DNA of 13,888 nucleotides from JBDKGD01 sp964513095 (GTDB lineage Bacteria; Patescibacteriota; Minisyncoccia; UBA6257; 2-01-FULL-56-20). How positions within the stretch are numbered: the first letter of the stretch is position 1; the number at the start of each line of letters is the position of its first letter. The stretch is from positions 1 through 13,888 of the forward strand of contig CAZELH010000020.1 of assembly GCA_964513095.1 (NCBI GenBank), written 5' to 3'. The notes under the pieces are model-generated. The model had not been told where the DNA came from, did not search any database, and saw only the letters and a program-made list of their open reading frames with translations. The position numbers were made by a program, and so were the translations under genes. Positions 5,836 to 12,518 of this stretch are shown here, piece after piece.

Positions 5836-6330
5836 ATGTTAAAAAAGAAACGAGAGATTGTGTTGGTTGTTGATAATGTGCGGAGCGTGTTTAACGTCGC
5901 GTCAATGTTTCGTACTGCCGATGCGTGTGGAGTAGCATCTATTTTTTTGTGTGGTATTACGCCAACCCCGCTTGATGCGTTTGGAAGAGTTCGCAAAGAT
6001 TTTAATAAAACATCGTTGGGTGCGGAATCGACTGTCGCGTGGCATCAGTATGCTTCTGTTTCTCGTGCCCTTTCGATTCTGCGTGCTCGTGGATTTTTTA
6101 TTATTGGTCTTGAGCAAGGCGAGGGGAGTGTCTCGTATCGAGATGCATCACGTATTTTTTCCGCACATAATTCTATTGCTCTTGTAGTGGGTAATGAAGT
6201 TTCTGGCGTTTCTCGCAAAGCACTTTTGCGGTGCGATGCGTTATTTGAAATACCAATGAATGGCACTAAGGAATCATTGAATGTATCTGTGGCAACGGGA
6301 ATTGCGTTGTATAAACTTCAATATCCTTAA
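5836..6330 (+). CDS. TrmH/SpoU-family RNA 2'-O-methyltransferase
   Basis: A 164-aa SPOUT-class enzyme that transfers methyl from S-adenosylmethionine to a ribose 2'-OH of tRNA or rRNA. The three family motifs are clear: motif 1 around NVRSVFNVASMFRTADACG (14-32, with Asn20 and Arg26), motif 2 ALVVGNEVSGVS (115-126), and motif 3 IPMNGTKESLNVSVATGIA (139-157) which forms the knotted cofactor site. It lacks the N-terminal RNA-binding extension of rRNA-modifying relatives such as RlmB, so it is a minimal single-domain form. The target nucleotide cannot be told from sequence. The ATG at 5836 is chosen because the in-frame TTG at 5800 is inside the -35 box. Confidence 0.9.
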   Translation: MLKKKREIVLVVDNVRSVFNVASMFRTADACGVASIFLCGITPTPLDAFGRVRKDFNKTSLGAESTVAWHQYASVSRALSILRARGFFIIGLEQGEGSVSYRDASRIFSAHNSIALVVGNEVSGVSRKALLRCDALFEIPMNGTKESLNVSVATGIALYKLQYP

Positions 6331-6348
6331 ATTCGAAACTGTATTATT

Positions 6349-6861
6349 ATGATGATACGAATGCGTGTTTTTTATAAAAAACCAATGATTCTTTTTTCTT
6401 TTTTCTTTTTTCTGGCACTGGTGATCGCATCTTCTTTTTTCTTATTTCGGATTTTTTTTGTGGGGAGTGGTCAACCCGTGCTTCCAATGGGCACTTTGAC
6501 CATTGGCCCTGCTTCTTATTCTGTTGAAATTGCAGATACGGGTGTTTCTCGAATGCGTGGTTTATCGGGTCGAGCGAGTTTGGCTCAAGATACGGGAATG
6601 CTCTTTGTTTTTCCTATCGCGGGGCGATATGGATTTTGGATGAAGGGGATGCGATTTCCGCTTGATTTTGTCTGGATTTCTGGCGGTGTTGTTTCTGGGG
6701 TAAGTGAAGGTGTTCCTGCTCCCAGCAACCCTTTTAATCTTCCTAGCTATTATCCGCCTGACGATAAAGTTGTTGATATGATTGTGGAGTTTCCTGCGGG
6801 AACTATTGCGCGCACTGGTATTACTGCTGGCATGAGCGTAGCCCTTGTTCGTGACAAATAA
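6349..6861 (+). CDS. Membrane-anchored DUF192 protein
   Basis: A 170-aa protein with an N-terminal transmembrane anchor (about 13-38) and a DUF192 domain facing outside. Domain marks are SVEIADTGVSRMRGLSGRASL (58-78), GMLFVFP (83-89), YGFWMKGMRFPLDFVWI (94-110) and VDMIVEFPAG (142-151) before GITAGMSV. The usual FWMKNT is FWMKGM here. The function of DUF192 is not established. In-frame ATGs lie at 6349, 6352 and 6361, with no SD. TATTAT (6342-6347) just upstream suggests a near-leaderless mRNA, and 6352 or 6361 may be the true start. Confidence 0.85.
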   Translation: MMIRMRVFYKKPMILFSFFFFLALVIASSFFLFRIFFVGSGQPVLPMGTLTIGPASYSVEIADTGVSRMRGLSGRASLAQDTGMLFVFPIAGRYGFWMKGMRFPLDFVWISGGVVSGVSEGVPAPSNPFNLPSYYPPDDKVVDMIVEFPAGTIARTGITAGMSVALVRDK

Positions 6862-6934
6862 TATAAATGTGATAGGATTGGCTTAGAGACGGTTTTTCTT
6901 TGAAAAATCAATAATTTTGTTTGAAACACCTTAT

Positions 6935-6942
6935 AAGGAGGT
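6935..6942 (+). promoter_or_regulatory. Full-length Shine-Dalgarno site
   Basis: AAGGAGGT, an 8-base match to the anti-SD end of 16S rRNA, 5 bases before the ATG at 6948. It excludes the in-frame TTG at 6921 as the start. Confidence 0.9.
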
Positions 6943-6947
6943 GGGGT

Positions 6948-8081
6948 ATGAAGTATGTATTTTCTCTTTTGTTGTTCTTGGTATTTTTTGCCTCGCCTGT
7001 GAATTATGTTTTTGCTGGCGATCAGAAAAAAGACCATAAAAAATCCGCATGTGTCCATAACGATCAATTGTTCGATTATCATCTGCAGACGATTATTCTG
7101 CCGGTGGTTGTTGAAAAAATTGATTGGCATCCAGATACGCTTACTTACACTCTTTCTTGTGTTTTTTATGATCACATGAGTGACTTTAATTATCGGGTTT
7201 CCGATATTGAAAAAGAGGCTCAACGGGGGGGTGATAGTGATCGTATTGTGTGGCAAAAGCGATATGGTCGTCATGAGCTTGAATTTTTTTGTTATGACAA
7301 AAAAGCATATGATCGACTACCAAAAGATCAACGGAAACTCATGAGTGCATTTACGGATGTGCGCGAGGTTGAAGTTGATGCGATTGTTCGACCTGTTGAA
7401 AATCAGAAAAAACCTGGATTGGTCGATAAGTATTTATCGGTCGCCCAAAAACTGTGGGTGCAGTTTAATGAAAAAATTTTGCCTCATCCACCGACTCCAG
7501 ATGACATTGCGCATGCAATGGGATTTGTGAGCAGTAATGATGCTCAATTTAAAAGTATTGAGCGGAGTGCTGAAAAGGTAGAACTTTCAGTAACCAAAAC
7601 AGAAAAAAAAGATCTCTCGTTTTTTTTGGGAGATTTTCAAAATAAGTTTTGGTATATGACTTTCTGTCCTTTTTGCGGAAGAATTTTTTCAATGCATTCC
7701 AGTGAAAGTATTGATAATCTTTCTTTCGATTCATTTATGCGTGTTCGACAAATTCCTGTGCAAGTTACCGATTTGCAACTTGATACTTCGGATATGGATG
7801 AATCATACCTTGATATTTCTGGGGTTTTTGCTAATTCCGGAAGTCATGAGTATCGATTGGTTCATTTTCGACTTCCTCTTTCTTTGTCGAATGACAATTT
7901 TGCATTGACTCTTAGGGTGAAAAAGGGCGATAAATTGAGCGTCTTACCCTCGGGTAATATTCGCTCTTATATTATTGAGCATGCTCGCAATCAAGTATGG
8001 GTTATGTACGTGTATGTCAAGGATTTGAAGAACCCAACCGAGACTGCTCGATTAATTCAATTAACTCATATCGACCGGTGA
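6948..8081 (+). CDS. Secreted protein of unknown function with CPFCG motif
   Basis: A 377-aa protein I do not recognise. It has a clear signal peptide (Lys2, hydrophobic core 4-18, likely cleavage VFA|G after residue 23) and a mature N-terminus rich in Lys. Five Cys are present (35, 71, 115, 240, 243). The last two form TFCPFCGRIF, a CxxC knuckle that could bind metal, form a disulphide or be redox-active. A charged segment with coiled-coil potential (about 195-225) precedes it, and no TM segment follows the signal peptide. The C-terminal third (265-370) looks like beta-rich sequence. A full SD sets the start; the gene has its own strong terminator and is a single-gene unit. High expression is inferred from the SD. 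The stop is TGA. Confidence 0.7.
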   Translation: MKYVFSLLLFLVFFASPVNYVFAGDQKKDHKKSACVHNDQLFDYHLQTIILPVVVEKIDWHPDTLTYTLSCVFYDHMSDFNYRVSDIEKEAQRGGDSDRIVWQKRYGRHELEFFCYDKKAYDRLPKDQRKLMSAFTDVREVEVDAIVRPVENQKKPGLVDKYLSVAQKLWVQFNEKILPHPPTPDDIAHAMGFVSSNDAQFKSIERSAEKVELSVTKTEKKDLSFFLGDFQNKFWYMTFCPFCGRIFSMHSSESIDNLSFDSFMRVRQIPVQVTDLQLDTSDMDESYLDISGVFANSGSHEYRLVHFRLPLSLSNDNFALTLRVKKGDKLSVLPSGNIRSYIIEHARNQVWVMYVYVKDLKNPTETARLIQLTHIDR

Positions 8082-8100
8082 TGCATGTATTTTTGACTAC

Positions 8101-8140
8101 AATGGCCTGTATGAAAATTTTTTCATAAGGCCATTTTTAT
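8101..8140 (+). terminator. Rho-independent terminator of the secreted protein gene
   Basis: AATGGCC (8101-8107) pairs with GGCCATT (8129-8135). An inner AT stem (TATGAAAA with TTTTCATA) lengthens the hairpin. TTTTT and further T-rich sequence follow. Confidence 0.85.
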
Positions 8141-8188
8141 TTGGTTTTTTTACTATTTCTTTTATACTTACCAGTGTCGATGTTATTT

Positions 8189-8194
8189 TATTAT
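8189..8194 (+). promoter_or_regulatory. -10 box directly before the peroxiredoxin gene
   Basis: TATTAT ends 5 bases before the ATG at 8200, which places the transcription start at or beside the start codon. No convincing -35 element was found. Confidence 0.45.
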
Positions 8195-8199
8195 TAGCT

Positions 8200-8802
8200 A
8201 TGTTTACTATTGATGAACGATTTCCTGATTTTCAGTTAGAGGTGTATCACCCTGAAAAAGACGAAGAGGGAACTCTTTCTCTCGATGAAGTTTTTTCCGG
8301 AACCACCAACGAATTTCTTGTTCTTTTCTTTTATCCTGCTGATTTTACGTATATCTGTCCAACGGAGCTTGCCGATCTTGCTCGTCGAGCAGAAGAGTTT
8401 AAAAAATATAATACCGAGGTTGTGGTAATAAGCACTGATACGGTTTATACCCATAAAGCGTGGCTTGAACACGAAAAGGCTTTAAAAAATGTGAAGTATG
8501 TTATGGCAGCCGATCATAATGGAAAGCTTTCTCGTGATCTTGGTATTTATGGAGAGATGCGTGGTTTGGCGCAAAGAGCCACATTTGTCATTGATTCAGG
8601 CAAGATGTTGAGAGTTGTCGATATCGTTGCTGACAATATCGGACGATCATCAGCAGAGTTGGTGCGTAAGGTGAAAGCACTTCATTATGTGAAACACAAC
8701 CCTGGTCAAGTGTGTCCTGCCAGTTGGGATGAGGGTGGAGCAACGCTTACCCCTTCAATAAAGATTGCGGGTAGGGTTGGTGAGCAGGAGGGGATGAGTT
8801 AG
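8200..8802 (+). CDS. Typical 2-Cys peroxiredoxin (AhpC/Prx1 type)
   Basis: A 200-aa cytoplasmic peroxidase that reduces hydrogen peroxide and organic hydroperoxides. The peroxidatic Cys53 sits in FYPADFTYICPTE and the resolving Cys172 in NPGQVCPASW, the pattern of typical 2-Cys enzymes that form disulphide-linked dimers. The C-terminal ATLTPSIKIAGRV resembles bacterial AhpC tails. The GGLG and C-terminal YF motifs of peroxide-sensitive eukaryotic forms are absent, so a robust enzyme is expected. The usual RGLF-type strand reads RGLAQRATFVID. No AhpF reductase is nearby, so thioredoxin or another donor is likely. There is no SD, with a -10 box at the start. It ends in TAG. Confidence 0.94.
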   Translation: MFTIDERFPDFQLEVYHPEKDEEGTLSLDEVFSGTTNEFLVLFFYPADFTYICPTELADLARRAEEFKKYNTEVVVISTDTVYTHKAWLEHEKALKNVKYVMAADHNGKLSRDLGIYGEMRGLAQRATFVIDSGKMLRVVDIVADNIGRSSAELVRKVKALHYVKHNPGQVCPASWDEGGATLTPSIKIAGRVGEQEGMS

Positions 8803-8825
8803 TTTGTTGGCAAAAAATGTATATA

Positions 8826-8864
8826 AAAATGGGAGGATGTTTTTTGCATCTTCCCATTTTGTTT
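8826..8864. terminator. Two-way terminator between peroxiredoxin and zincin genes
   Basis: A 14-bp stem with one G-T pair (8826-8839 with 8847-8860) closes a loop of T and G. A-rich bases flank the left and T-rich bases the right, so it can stop transcription from both convergent genes. The minus-strand stop is 8 bases away. Confidence 0.88.
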
Positions 8865-8868
8865 GCAG

Positions 8869-9621
8869 TTATTCCCGTAGTTCTTGGGCTATTTCTTTGT
8901 CTATGGTTGCCAATTCTACCCGATCGATTTCTTCCGGAAGCCACTGCTTGCTTCCCGTTATTTGCCACTGAAAAAGATTGTGGAGAAGGGAATGGGCACT
9001 TTTTTTGTTTGGAGTTCTTGAGCGGAGCGCATTCCATAGGCAGAGTGCTTCTTTTGTGCGCGTGGTGTCTATTTTTATTTTTTGTTTTCGTACGTTTCGT
9101 ATTTCTTCCGCAAAAAATGGGTGAACGCAGACGACAGAGCGATAAAATTTTTTTGTGGCAATTCCCGTTAATGCTTCATCGATCGCTTCGTGAATTCTTT
9201 GGCTTCCTCGCATTGCATGCCAACATTCATGAAAGAGTCGCAGCGCCATGGTGATTCGAGGATTTTGTGCCGTTTCTTTATCCGCGATAATGATGTCAAG
9301 TAGTTCCCAGTATATGCCATTTTTGTAGCCCGTCCATTCTTTTCCCACATAGTCTTTTGGAAAAAAGTGAATTCGATTTTCAGGGATAAATAGCGTTCTT
9401 TTTGGTGTTACTCCTATTTTTTTAACACTCTTTTTCCACCCTTTTTTTACTAGTGTGAGTATTTCGATGTCTTCTTTTCCTTTTGGCAATTCATTCCTCA
9501 ACCCGTGACACTGTATGTATGAGTGTACTAGGTCGGGCAGCTCCTCGATCGTTGTTTCGGTTATGCTGTGTTTGTGAAAAAATAATGGGCAGATTTTTAT
9601 AATTTGCTCATATGCGCTCAT
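8869..9621 (-). CDS. Cytoplasmic zincin-like putative metallopeptidase (HECWH), 5' end disrupted
   Basis: A 250-aa protein without signal peptide. LFHECWHAM (129-137) gives the zinc motif HExxH (His131, Glu132, His135), and EAIDEALTG (145-153) supplies a likely third ligand, Glu149, 14 residues on: a gluzincin-like arrangement. The C-terminal part is mixed helical and basic, and the family is not recognised. The ATG at 9621 has no SD. The only good SD lies upstream and serves a 13-codon ORF in another frame. Removing one copy of a 10-bp tandem repeat (9606-9625) fuses that ORF to this one, giving MVITKRTIAYEQIIKICP..., so the ancestral protein probably started at 9649. Today's protein may be made by reinitiation across the 14-base overlap, or the gene may be silenced. 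A sequencing error is also possible. Confidence 0.65.
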   Translation of the reverse strand: MSAYEQIIKICPLFFHKHSITETTIEELPDLVHSYIQCHGLRNELPKGKEDIEILTLVKKGWKKSVKKIGVTPKRTLFIPENRIHFFPKDYVGKEWTGYKNGIYWELLDIIIADKETAQNPRITMALRLFHECWHAMRGSQRIHEAIDEALTGIATKKFYRSVVCVHPFFAEEIRNVRKQKIKIDTTRTKEALCLWNALRSRTPNKKSAHSLLHNLFQWQITGSKQWLPEEIDRVELATIDKEIAQELRE

Positions 9622-9625
9622 ATGC
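9606..9625 (-). repeat. 10-bp tandem duplication at the zincin 5' end
   Basis: GCATATGAGC occurs twice head to tail on the minus strand (9625-9616 and 9615-9606). The first copy creates the ATG at 9621. The 10-base length shifts the frame between the SD-led start and the rest of the gene. Confidence 0.95.
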
Positions 9626-9649
9626 GATAGTTCGTTTGGTAATTACCAT
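9608..9649 (-). CDS. Short SD-led leader ORF overlapping the zincin gene
   Basis: ATG at 9649 follows GGAGGG (9659-9654) at ideal spacing and encodes MVITKRTIAYERI before TGA. The ORF overlaps the zincin start by 14 bases in another frame. It is probably the original N-terminus, cut off by the 10-bp duplication, and not a separate functional peptide. It may still bring ribosomes to the downstream ATG. Confidence 0.55.
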   Translation of the reverse strand: MVITKRTIAYERI

Positions 9650-9653
9650 AGAA

Positions 9654-9662
9654 CCCTCCTTT
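9654..9662 (-). promoter_or_regulatory. Shine-Dalgarno site of the zincin leader ORF
   Basis: AAAGGAGGG on the minus strand, 4 bases before the ATG at 9649. It is too far (32 bases) from the ATG at 9621 to serve it directly. Confidence 0.85.
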
Positions 9663-9714
9663 CTTTTGTATTGTTAATGTGTTTTGCGCTGACCCTTTTT
9701 CTATTATCGCAAAT

Positions 9715-11187
9715 TTATTTTTCGAAATACAACTTTTCGTAAAGCATCCCGAGATCGAATAGATCATTTTCGCGGAAATGTCGACCAATAAGTTGAAATC
9801 CTACGGGGATTTTTGTGTTTTGATTGGATCGAATGGGGACGGCGATGGCTGGTACGCCCGCAAGATTGGCAGGAATAGTGAAGATGTCCGATAAATACAT
9901 TGCTAGTGGATCGCTGGTTTTTTCACCGAGGGTAAATGGTGGGGTTGGAGTGGTGGGAGCGAGAATGACGTCTACTTCTTTAAACGCTTCTTCGAAATCT
10001 CTCGTGATAAGCGCGCGTACTGCTTGCGCTTTGGTGTAGTAGGCATCGTAGTATCCCGATGAAAGGGCGAATGTGCCCAAGAGTATTCGTCGTTGTGTTT
10101 CTGCGCCAAATCCTTCGCCACGTTGGGCGAGATATATTTTTTCCAACGCATTTTTTCCGCCATGTACTTCGTGGGTTATTTCTTCGCGACTGTAGCGAAT
10201 ACCGTCAAATCGTGCGAGATTCGCGCTTACTTCTGCAGGCATAATGATGTAGTAGCAGGAGAGTGCATATTTGGTGTGTGGAAGACTAATTTCATGAAAA
10301 CTTATTTTCAAACTTTTAAAATCTCGAATGACTTCATTTACGCCATCCGCTATTTTTTTATCAAGTCCATCGATAAAATATTCTTTTGGTATGCCAATTC
10401 GCAGAGTTCGTATTTTTTCTAAATCGCGTTCGTGATTTTCTTGTGGGTATGCATTGTCTAGTGCACTCGTTGCATCGTAGGTGTCGTGTCCTTTGGTGGC
10501 CTCAAAGAGTATTTTTGCGTCTTCCACTGTTTTGGTGAGTGGCCCAATTTGGTCGAGACTGGAAGACATGGCAATTAAGCCATGGCGAGAGACGGAGCCG
10601 TAGGTAGTCTTTAGTCCTACCAGATTACAAAACGCCGCTGGCTGGCGAATAGAGCCTCCTGTGTCTGACCCAAGAGATGCAATCGCCATGGTACCGGCAA
10701 CTGCCGCAGCAGATCCGCCGGATGAGCCTCCGGGGACTTTGGTGGTGTCGAGTGGGTTTTTTGTTTTTTGGAAGGCGGAATTTTCGGTTGATGAACCCAT
10801 TGCAAATTCATCGAGGTTCGTTTTGCCCAAAAATACTGCGCCTTCTTTTTTTAATTTTGTAATAACGGTCGCGTCGTAGCTGGCGGTGTAATTTTTAAGT
10901 ATTTTCGCGCCCGCGGTGGCGGTATGTCCTTCTATTAAAATATTATCTTTGATTGCCAGTGGTACTCCCGCGAGTGTCGAAATTTCTTCGCCGGCAGCTA
11001 TTTTAATGTCAGTTGCTTCTGCTTCGCGTATCGCCGCGTTTTCACGAAGACTGAGGTAGGCACCAATTTCCGCATCGGTATTTTTGATGTGTTTCAAAAA
11101 GGCTTGCGTGATTTCAAGCGCGGTGAATTCTTTCTTTTTTAACCCCTCGTGGAATTTTTTTATTGTGAGATCGTGAAGAAATTGCAT
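9715..11187 (-). CDS. gatA: Asp/Glu-tRNA amidotransferase subunit A
   Basis: A 490-aa amidase of the GatCAB complex, which turns mischarged Glu-tRNA(Gln) (and in some organisms Asp-tRNA(Asn)) into the correct amide form by hydrolysing glutamine. The Ser-cis-Ser-Lys centre is intact: Lys80 in PLAIKDNIL, Ser155 in VPGGSSGGSA, and Ser179 in GSDTGGSIRQPA, matching the spacing of characterised GatA. Length is normal. The start is 8 bases after the gatC stop with no SD, so it is probably coupled to gatC. The third subunit, gatB, is not in this window. No clear terminator follows before the zincin promoter region. Confidence 0.97.
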   Translation of the reverse strand: MQFLHDLTIKKFHEGLKKKEFTALEITQAFLKHIKNTDAEIGAYLSLRENAAIREAEATDIKIAAGEEISTLAGVPLAIKDNILIEGHTATAGAKILKNYTASYDATVITKLKKEGAVFLGKTNLDEFAMGSSTENSAFQKTKNPLDTTKVPGGSSGGSAAAVAGTMAIASLGSDTGGSIRQPAAFCNLVGLKTTYGSVSRHGLIAMSSSLDQIGPLTKTVEDAKILFEATKGHDTYDATSALDNAYPQENHERDLEKIRTLRIGIPKEYFIDGLDKKIADGVNEVIRDFKSLKISFHEISLPHTKYALSCYYIIMPAEVSANLARFDGIRYSREEITHEVHGGKNALEKIYLAQRGEGFGAETQRRILLGTFALSSGYYDAYYTKAQAVRALITRDFEEAFKEVDVILAPTTPTPPFTLGEKTSDPLAMYLSDIFTIPANLAGVPAIAVPIRSNQNTKIPVGFQLIGRHFRENDLFDLGMLYEKLYFEK

Positions 11188-11195
11188 ATCGTTTG

Positions 11196-11489
11196 TTATT
11201 CAAATACGGGGGGAACTTTTAATAAGCCATTTTGTACTTCTGGAAACGTTTCAACCCCTTTTTGTTTGAGGGTGTTATTTCTTTCCGTATCTTCGCGGAA
11301 GATGTTTTTTAGTTTTGTGCCACCGGTTGCAGGGGATACTCCTGCAGTGTCGGCGTTTTGTAGTTCGTCTACGTGCGCCACAATGGCGCTTAAGTCGCGC
11401 GCCAAGCGAGCGATATCATGATCTGCTATATTGATTCGCGCCAATGTCCCAAGGTGGCGAATTTCTTCCTCTGTAATGTCTTTTGCCAT
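11196..11489 (-). CDS. gatC: Asp/Glu-tRNA amidotransferase subunit C
   Basis: A 97-aa small subunit that wraps GatA and GatB together. ITEEEIRHLGTLARINI (5-21) is the conserved N-terminal helix, DLSAIVAHVDELQNADTAGV (32-51) the central helix and linker, and the tail has REDTERNN and the typical ...GLLKVPPVFE ending. It is first in a gatC-gatA operon. A good promoter lies only 9 bases before the ATG, giving a leader of one or two bases; AGGT next to the ATG is too close for a usual SD. So translation of this operon likely begins on a near-leaderless mRNA. Confidence 0.95.
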   Translation of the reverse strand: MAKDITEEEIRHLGTLARINIADHDIARLARDLSAIVAHVDELQNADTAGVSPATGGTKLKNIFREDTERNNTLKQKGVETFPEVQNGLLKVPPVFE

Positions 11490-11497
11490 TACCTGCT

Positions 11498-11526
11498 ATT
11501 GTATGCCAGATGTCGGTTTTTTTCAA
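11498..11526 (-). promoter_or_regulatory. Promoter of the gatC-gatA operon
   Basis: On the minus strand TTGAAA (11526-11521), spacer 17 and TACAAT (11503-11498). The start of transcription falls near 11491, one or two bases before the ATG. The -35 box overlaps the U-tract of the preceding terminator. Confidence 0.75.
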
Positions 11527-11556
11527 AAAAAAGACCGATCGAGTTTCCTCGGTCGG
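11525..11556 (-). terminator. Terminator of the two-gene hypothetical unit
   Basis: A 9-bp stem with one G-T pair (11535-11543 with 11548-11556, loop TTTC) followed on the minus strand by TC and eight U (11532-11525). It ends the 88-aa/42-aa gene pair. Confidence 0.85.
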
Positions 11557-11577
11557 CTAGCTCCTTTCAGAATGTGA

Positions 11578-11706
11578 TTATTCTTGGGAGCGAATTCTTT
11601 TCTTCTTCCTTACGTCGTGTATCCAAAGACAAAAAATTGTTACTGGGATTGCGCTTTCAGCAATGATAAGGAGACCTACAAATATAAACTGGATAAGTTT
11701 AATCAT
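11578..11706 (-). CDS. 42-aa single-pass membrane protein
   Basis: A small ORF with good support: GAGGT lies 4 bases before the ATG, the TAA stop is 22 bases before a strong terminator, and it begins 7 bases after the 88-aa gene. It encodes MIKLIQFIFVGLLIIAESAI..., one hydrophobic helix (about 4-29) followed by the basic tail VRKKKRIRS, which predicts the C-terminus inside the cell. There is no homology I recognise. Pairing with the 88-aa protein in one transcript suggests a joint function. It is too short for many automatic ORF callers. Confidence 0.6.
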   Translation of the reverse strand: MIKLIQFIFVGLLIIAESAIPVTIFCLWIHDVRKKKRIRSQE

Positions 11707-11713
11707 AGATACC

Positions 11714-11980
11714 TCACTCGCATTCAATGGTGGTAGTGATACCGCCAATGCTGATGGTTTTGGGAAGAAGTTGCGGTTTGGTTGTTTTTACGATTATCGG
11801 TGGTACAGCGCCACTGATTTCTTCTTCGCGCAAGACTTTGTACTCAATTTTTGCGACACCCGATACTCTGATGAGCATCAATTGCGCTTCTCTCAAAAAC
11901 CTTATTCGAATAACCGCTTTTTCGTGATTGGGGAATGTCTCTTCTTGAATCGGGTTTTCCAAAACCGGTGTTTCGGGCAT
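11714..11980 (-). CDS. Hypothetical 88-aa protein
   Basis: Not recognised. AAGGAG lies 5 bases before ATG, a promoter is upstream, and the stop (TGA) is 7 bases before the next start, so the gene looks real. It has no signal peptide or TM segment. The acidic, Pro-containing first 20 residues look disordered. Residues 21-86 alternate hydrophobic and polar positions (AVIRIRFL, MLIRVSGVAKIEYKVL, PIIVKTT, KTISIGGITTTIE), which suggests a small beta-strand domain. Two-gene operon with the 42-aa membrane protein. Confidence 0.6.
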   Translation of the reverse strand: MPETPVLENPIQEETFPNHEKAVIRIRFLREAQLMLIRVSGVAKIEYKVLREEEISGAVPPIIVKTTKPQLLPKTISIGGITTTIECE

Positions 11981-12041
11981 ATAAACTCCTTTCTTGGTGA
12001 GTTTTTGTGGCGAATGGTTTTTTAAAAGATCGTCTATAAAT

Positions 12042-12070
12042 ACTATCTCCTAAAAATTGAACACTGTCAA
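12042..12070 (-). promoter_or_regulatory. Promoter of the 88-aa/42-aa gene pair
   Basis: On the minus strand TTGACA (12070-12065), spacer 17 and GATAGT (12047-12042). The predicted leader is about 55 bases. The -35 box is part of an inverted repeat TTGA-N6-TCAA (12070-12057), which could be an operator but may be chance. Confidence 0.6.
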
Positions 12071-12083
12071 TAGTTTCGGAATG

Positions 12084-12518
12084 TTATTCAAGCGCTTTAT
12101 GCCAGAGTATTTTTTCGATGGGACGAAAATGAATATCGTGTATTTGGGGTGTTCGTTCTTTTGAGTTATTGCTTACCGCTTCCGTATTGCTGATTGCAAA
12201 CCCCGTATGTTGGTGCAGTTGTCCATCTTCTCCTTTTGTTTCTTTCCAGATGATGATGGCGTTGGGTCGAATACCTGCTATTTCATACCATCCGGATGCT
12301 TCCATATCCGTTATTGTGCCGGTAACGGTTGCGTGAATTGCCTCTATTAATCCAACCGTTTTTAAAATAATGGTTGTGTGGAATGCACAGCTGTCGATTC
12401 CATCTTTTGTGATATCTATTACCACCCCATCTTTTTCAAAGTAAAGCGTGCGAAAAAAGTTTGAACCAATACTGCCCATAATTCGTGCGCGATAATTTTC
12501 TTTGGTGAGAAATTTCAT
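12084..12518 (-). CDS. NlpC/P60-like putative cysteine hydrolase
   Basis: A 144-aa protein, probably of the papain-like NlpC/P60 or CHAP amidase fold. DSCAFHTTIILKTVG (42-56) offers a catalytic Cys44 at the start of a helix. GIRPNAIIIWKE (82-93) resembles the G-D-(V/I)-(I/V)-x-W strand, and HTGFAISNTEAVSNN (104-118) supplies His104 on the next strand, with a further polar residue such as His127 or Asn118. No signal peptide is seen, which is unusual for a wall hydrolase; action on cytoplasmic muropeptide or lineage-specific export is possible. Its ATG overlaps the murD stop (ATGA), so the two are translationally coupled. The family assignment rests on motif order only. Confidence 0.5.
   Translation of the reverse strand: MKFLTKENYRARIMGSIGSNFFRTLYFEKDGVVIDITKDGIDSCAFHTTIILKTVGLIEAIHATVTGTITDMEASGWYEIAGIRPNAIIIWKETKGEDGQLHQHTGFAISNTEAVSNNSKERTPQIHDIHFRPIEKILWHKALE

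Noticed and set aside
6890..6906. TTTTTC-TTT-GAAAAA as a terminator after the DUF192 gene
   Set aside because: The stem is almost pure AT and no U-tract follows, so support is too weak.
6921..6947. TTG start adding 9 residues to the secreted protein
   Set aside because: The codons include the SD itself, and the ATG at 6948 begins a clean signal peptide.
9824..10422. Plus-strand ORFs across gatA, and similar long ORFs across other genes
   Set aside because: They lie opposite clearly conserved genes, have no family motifs and no starts with supporting sites.
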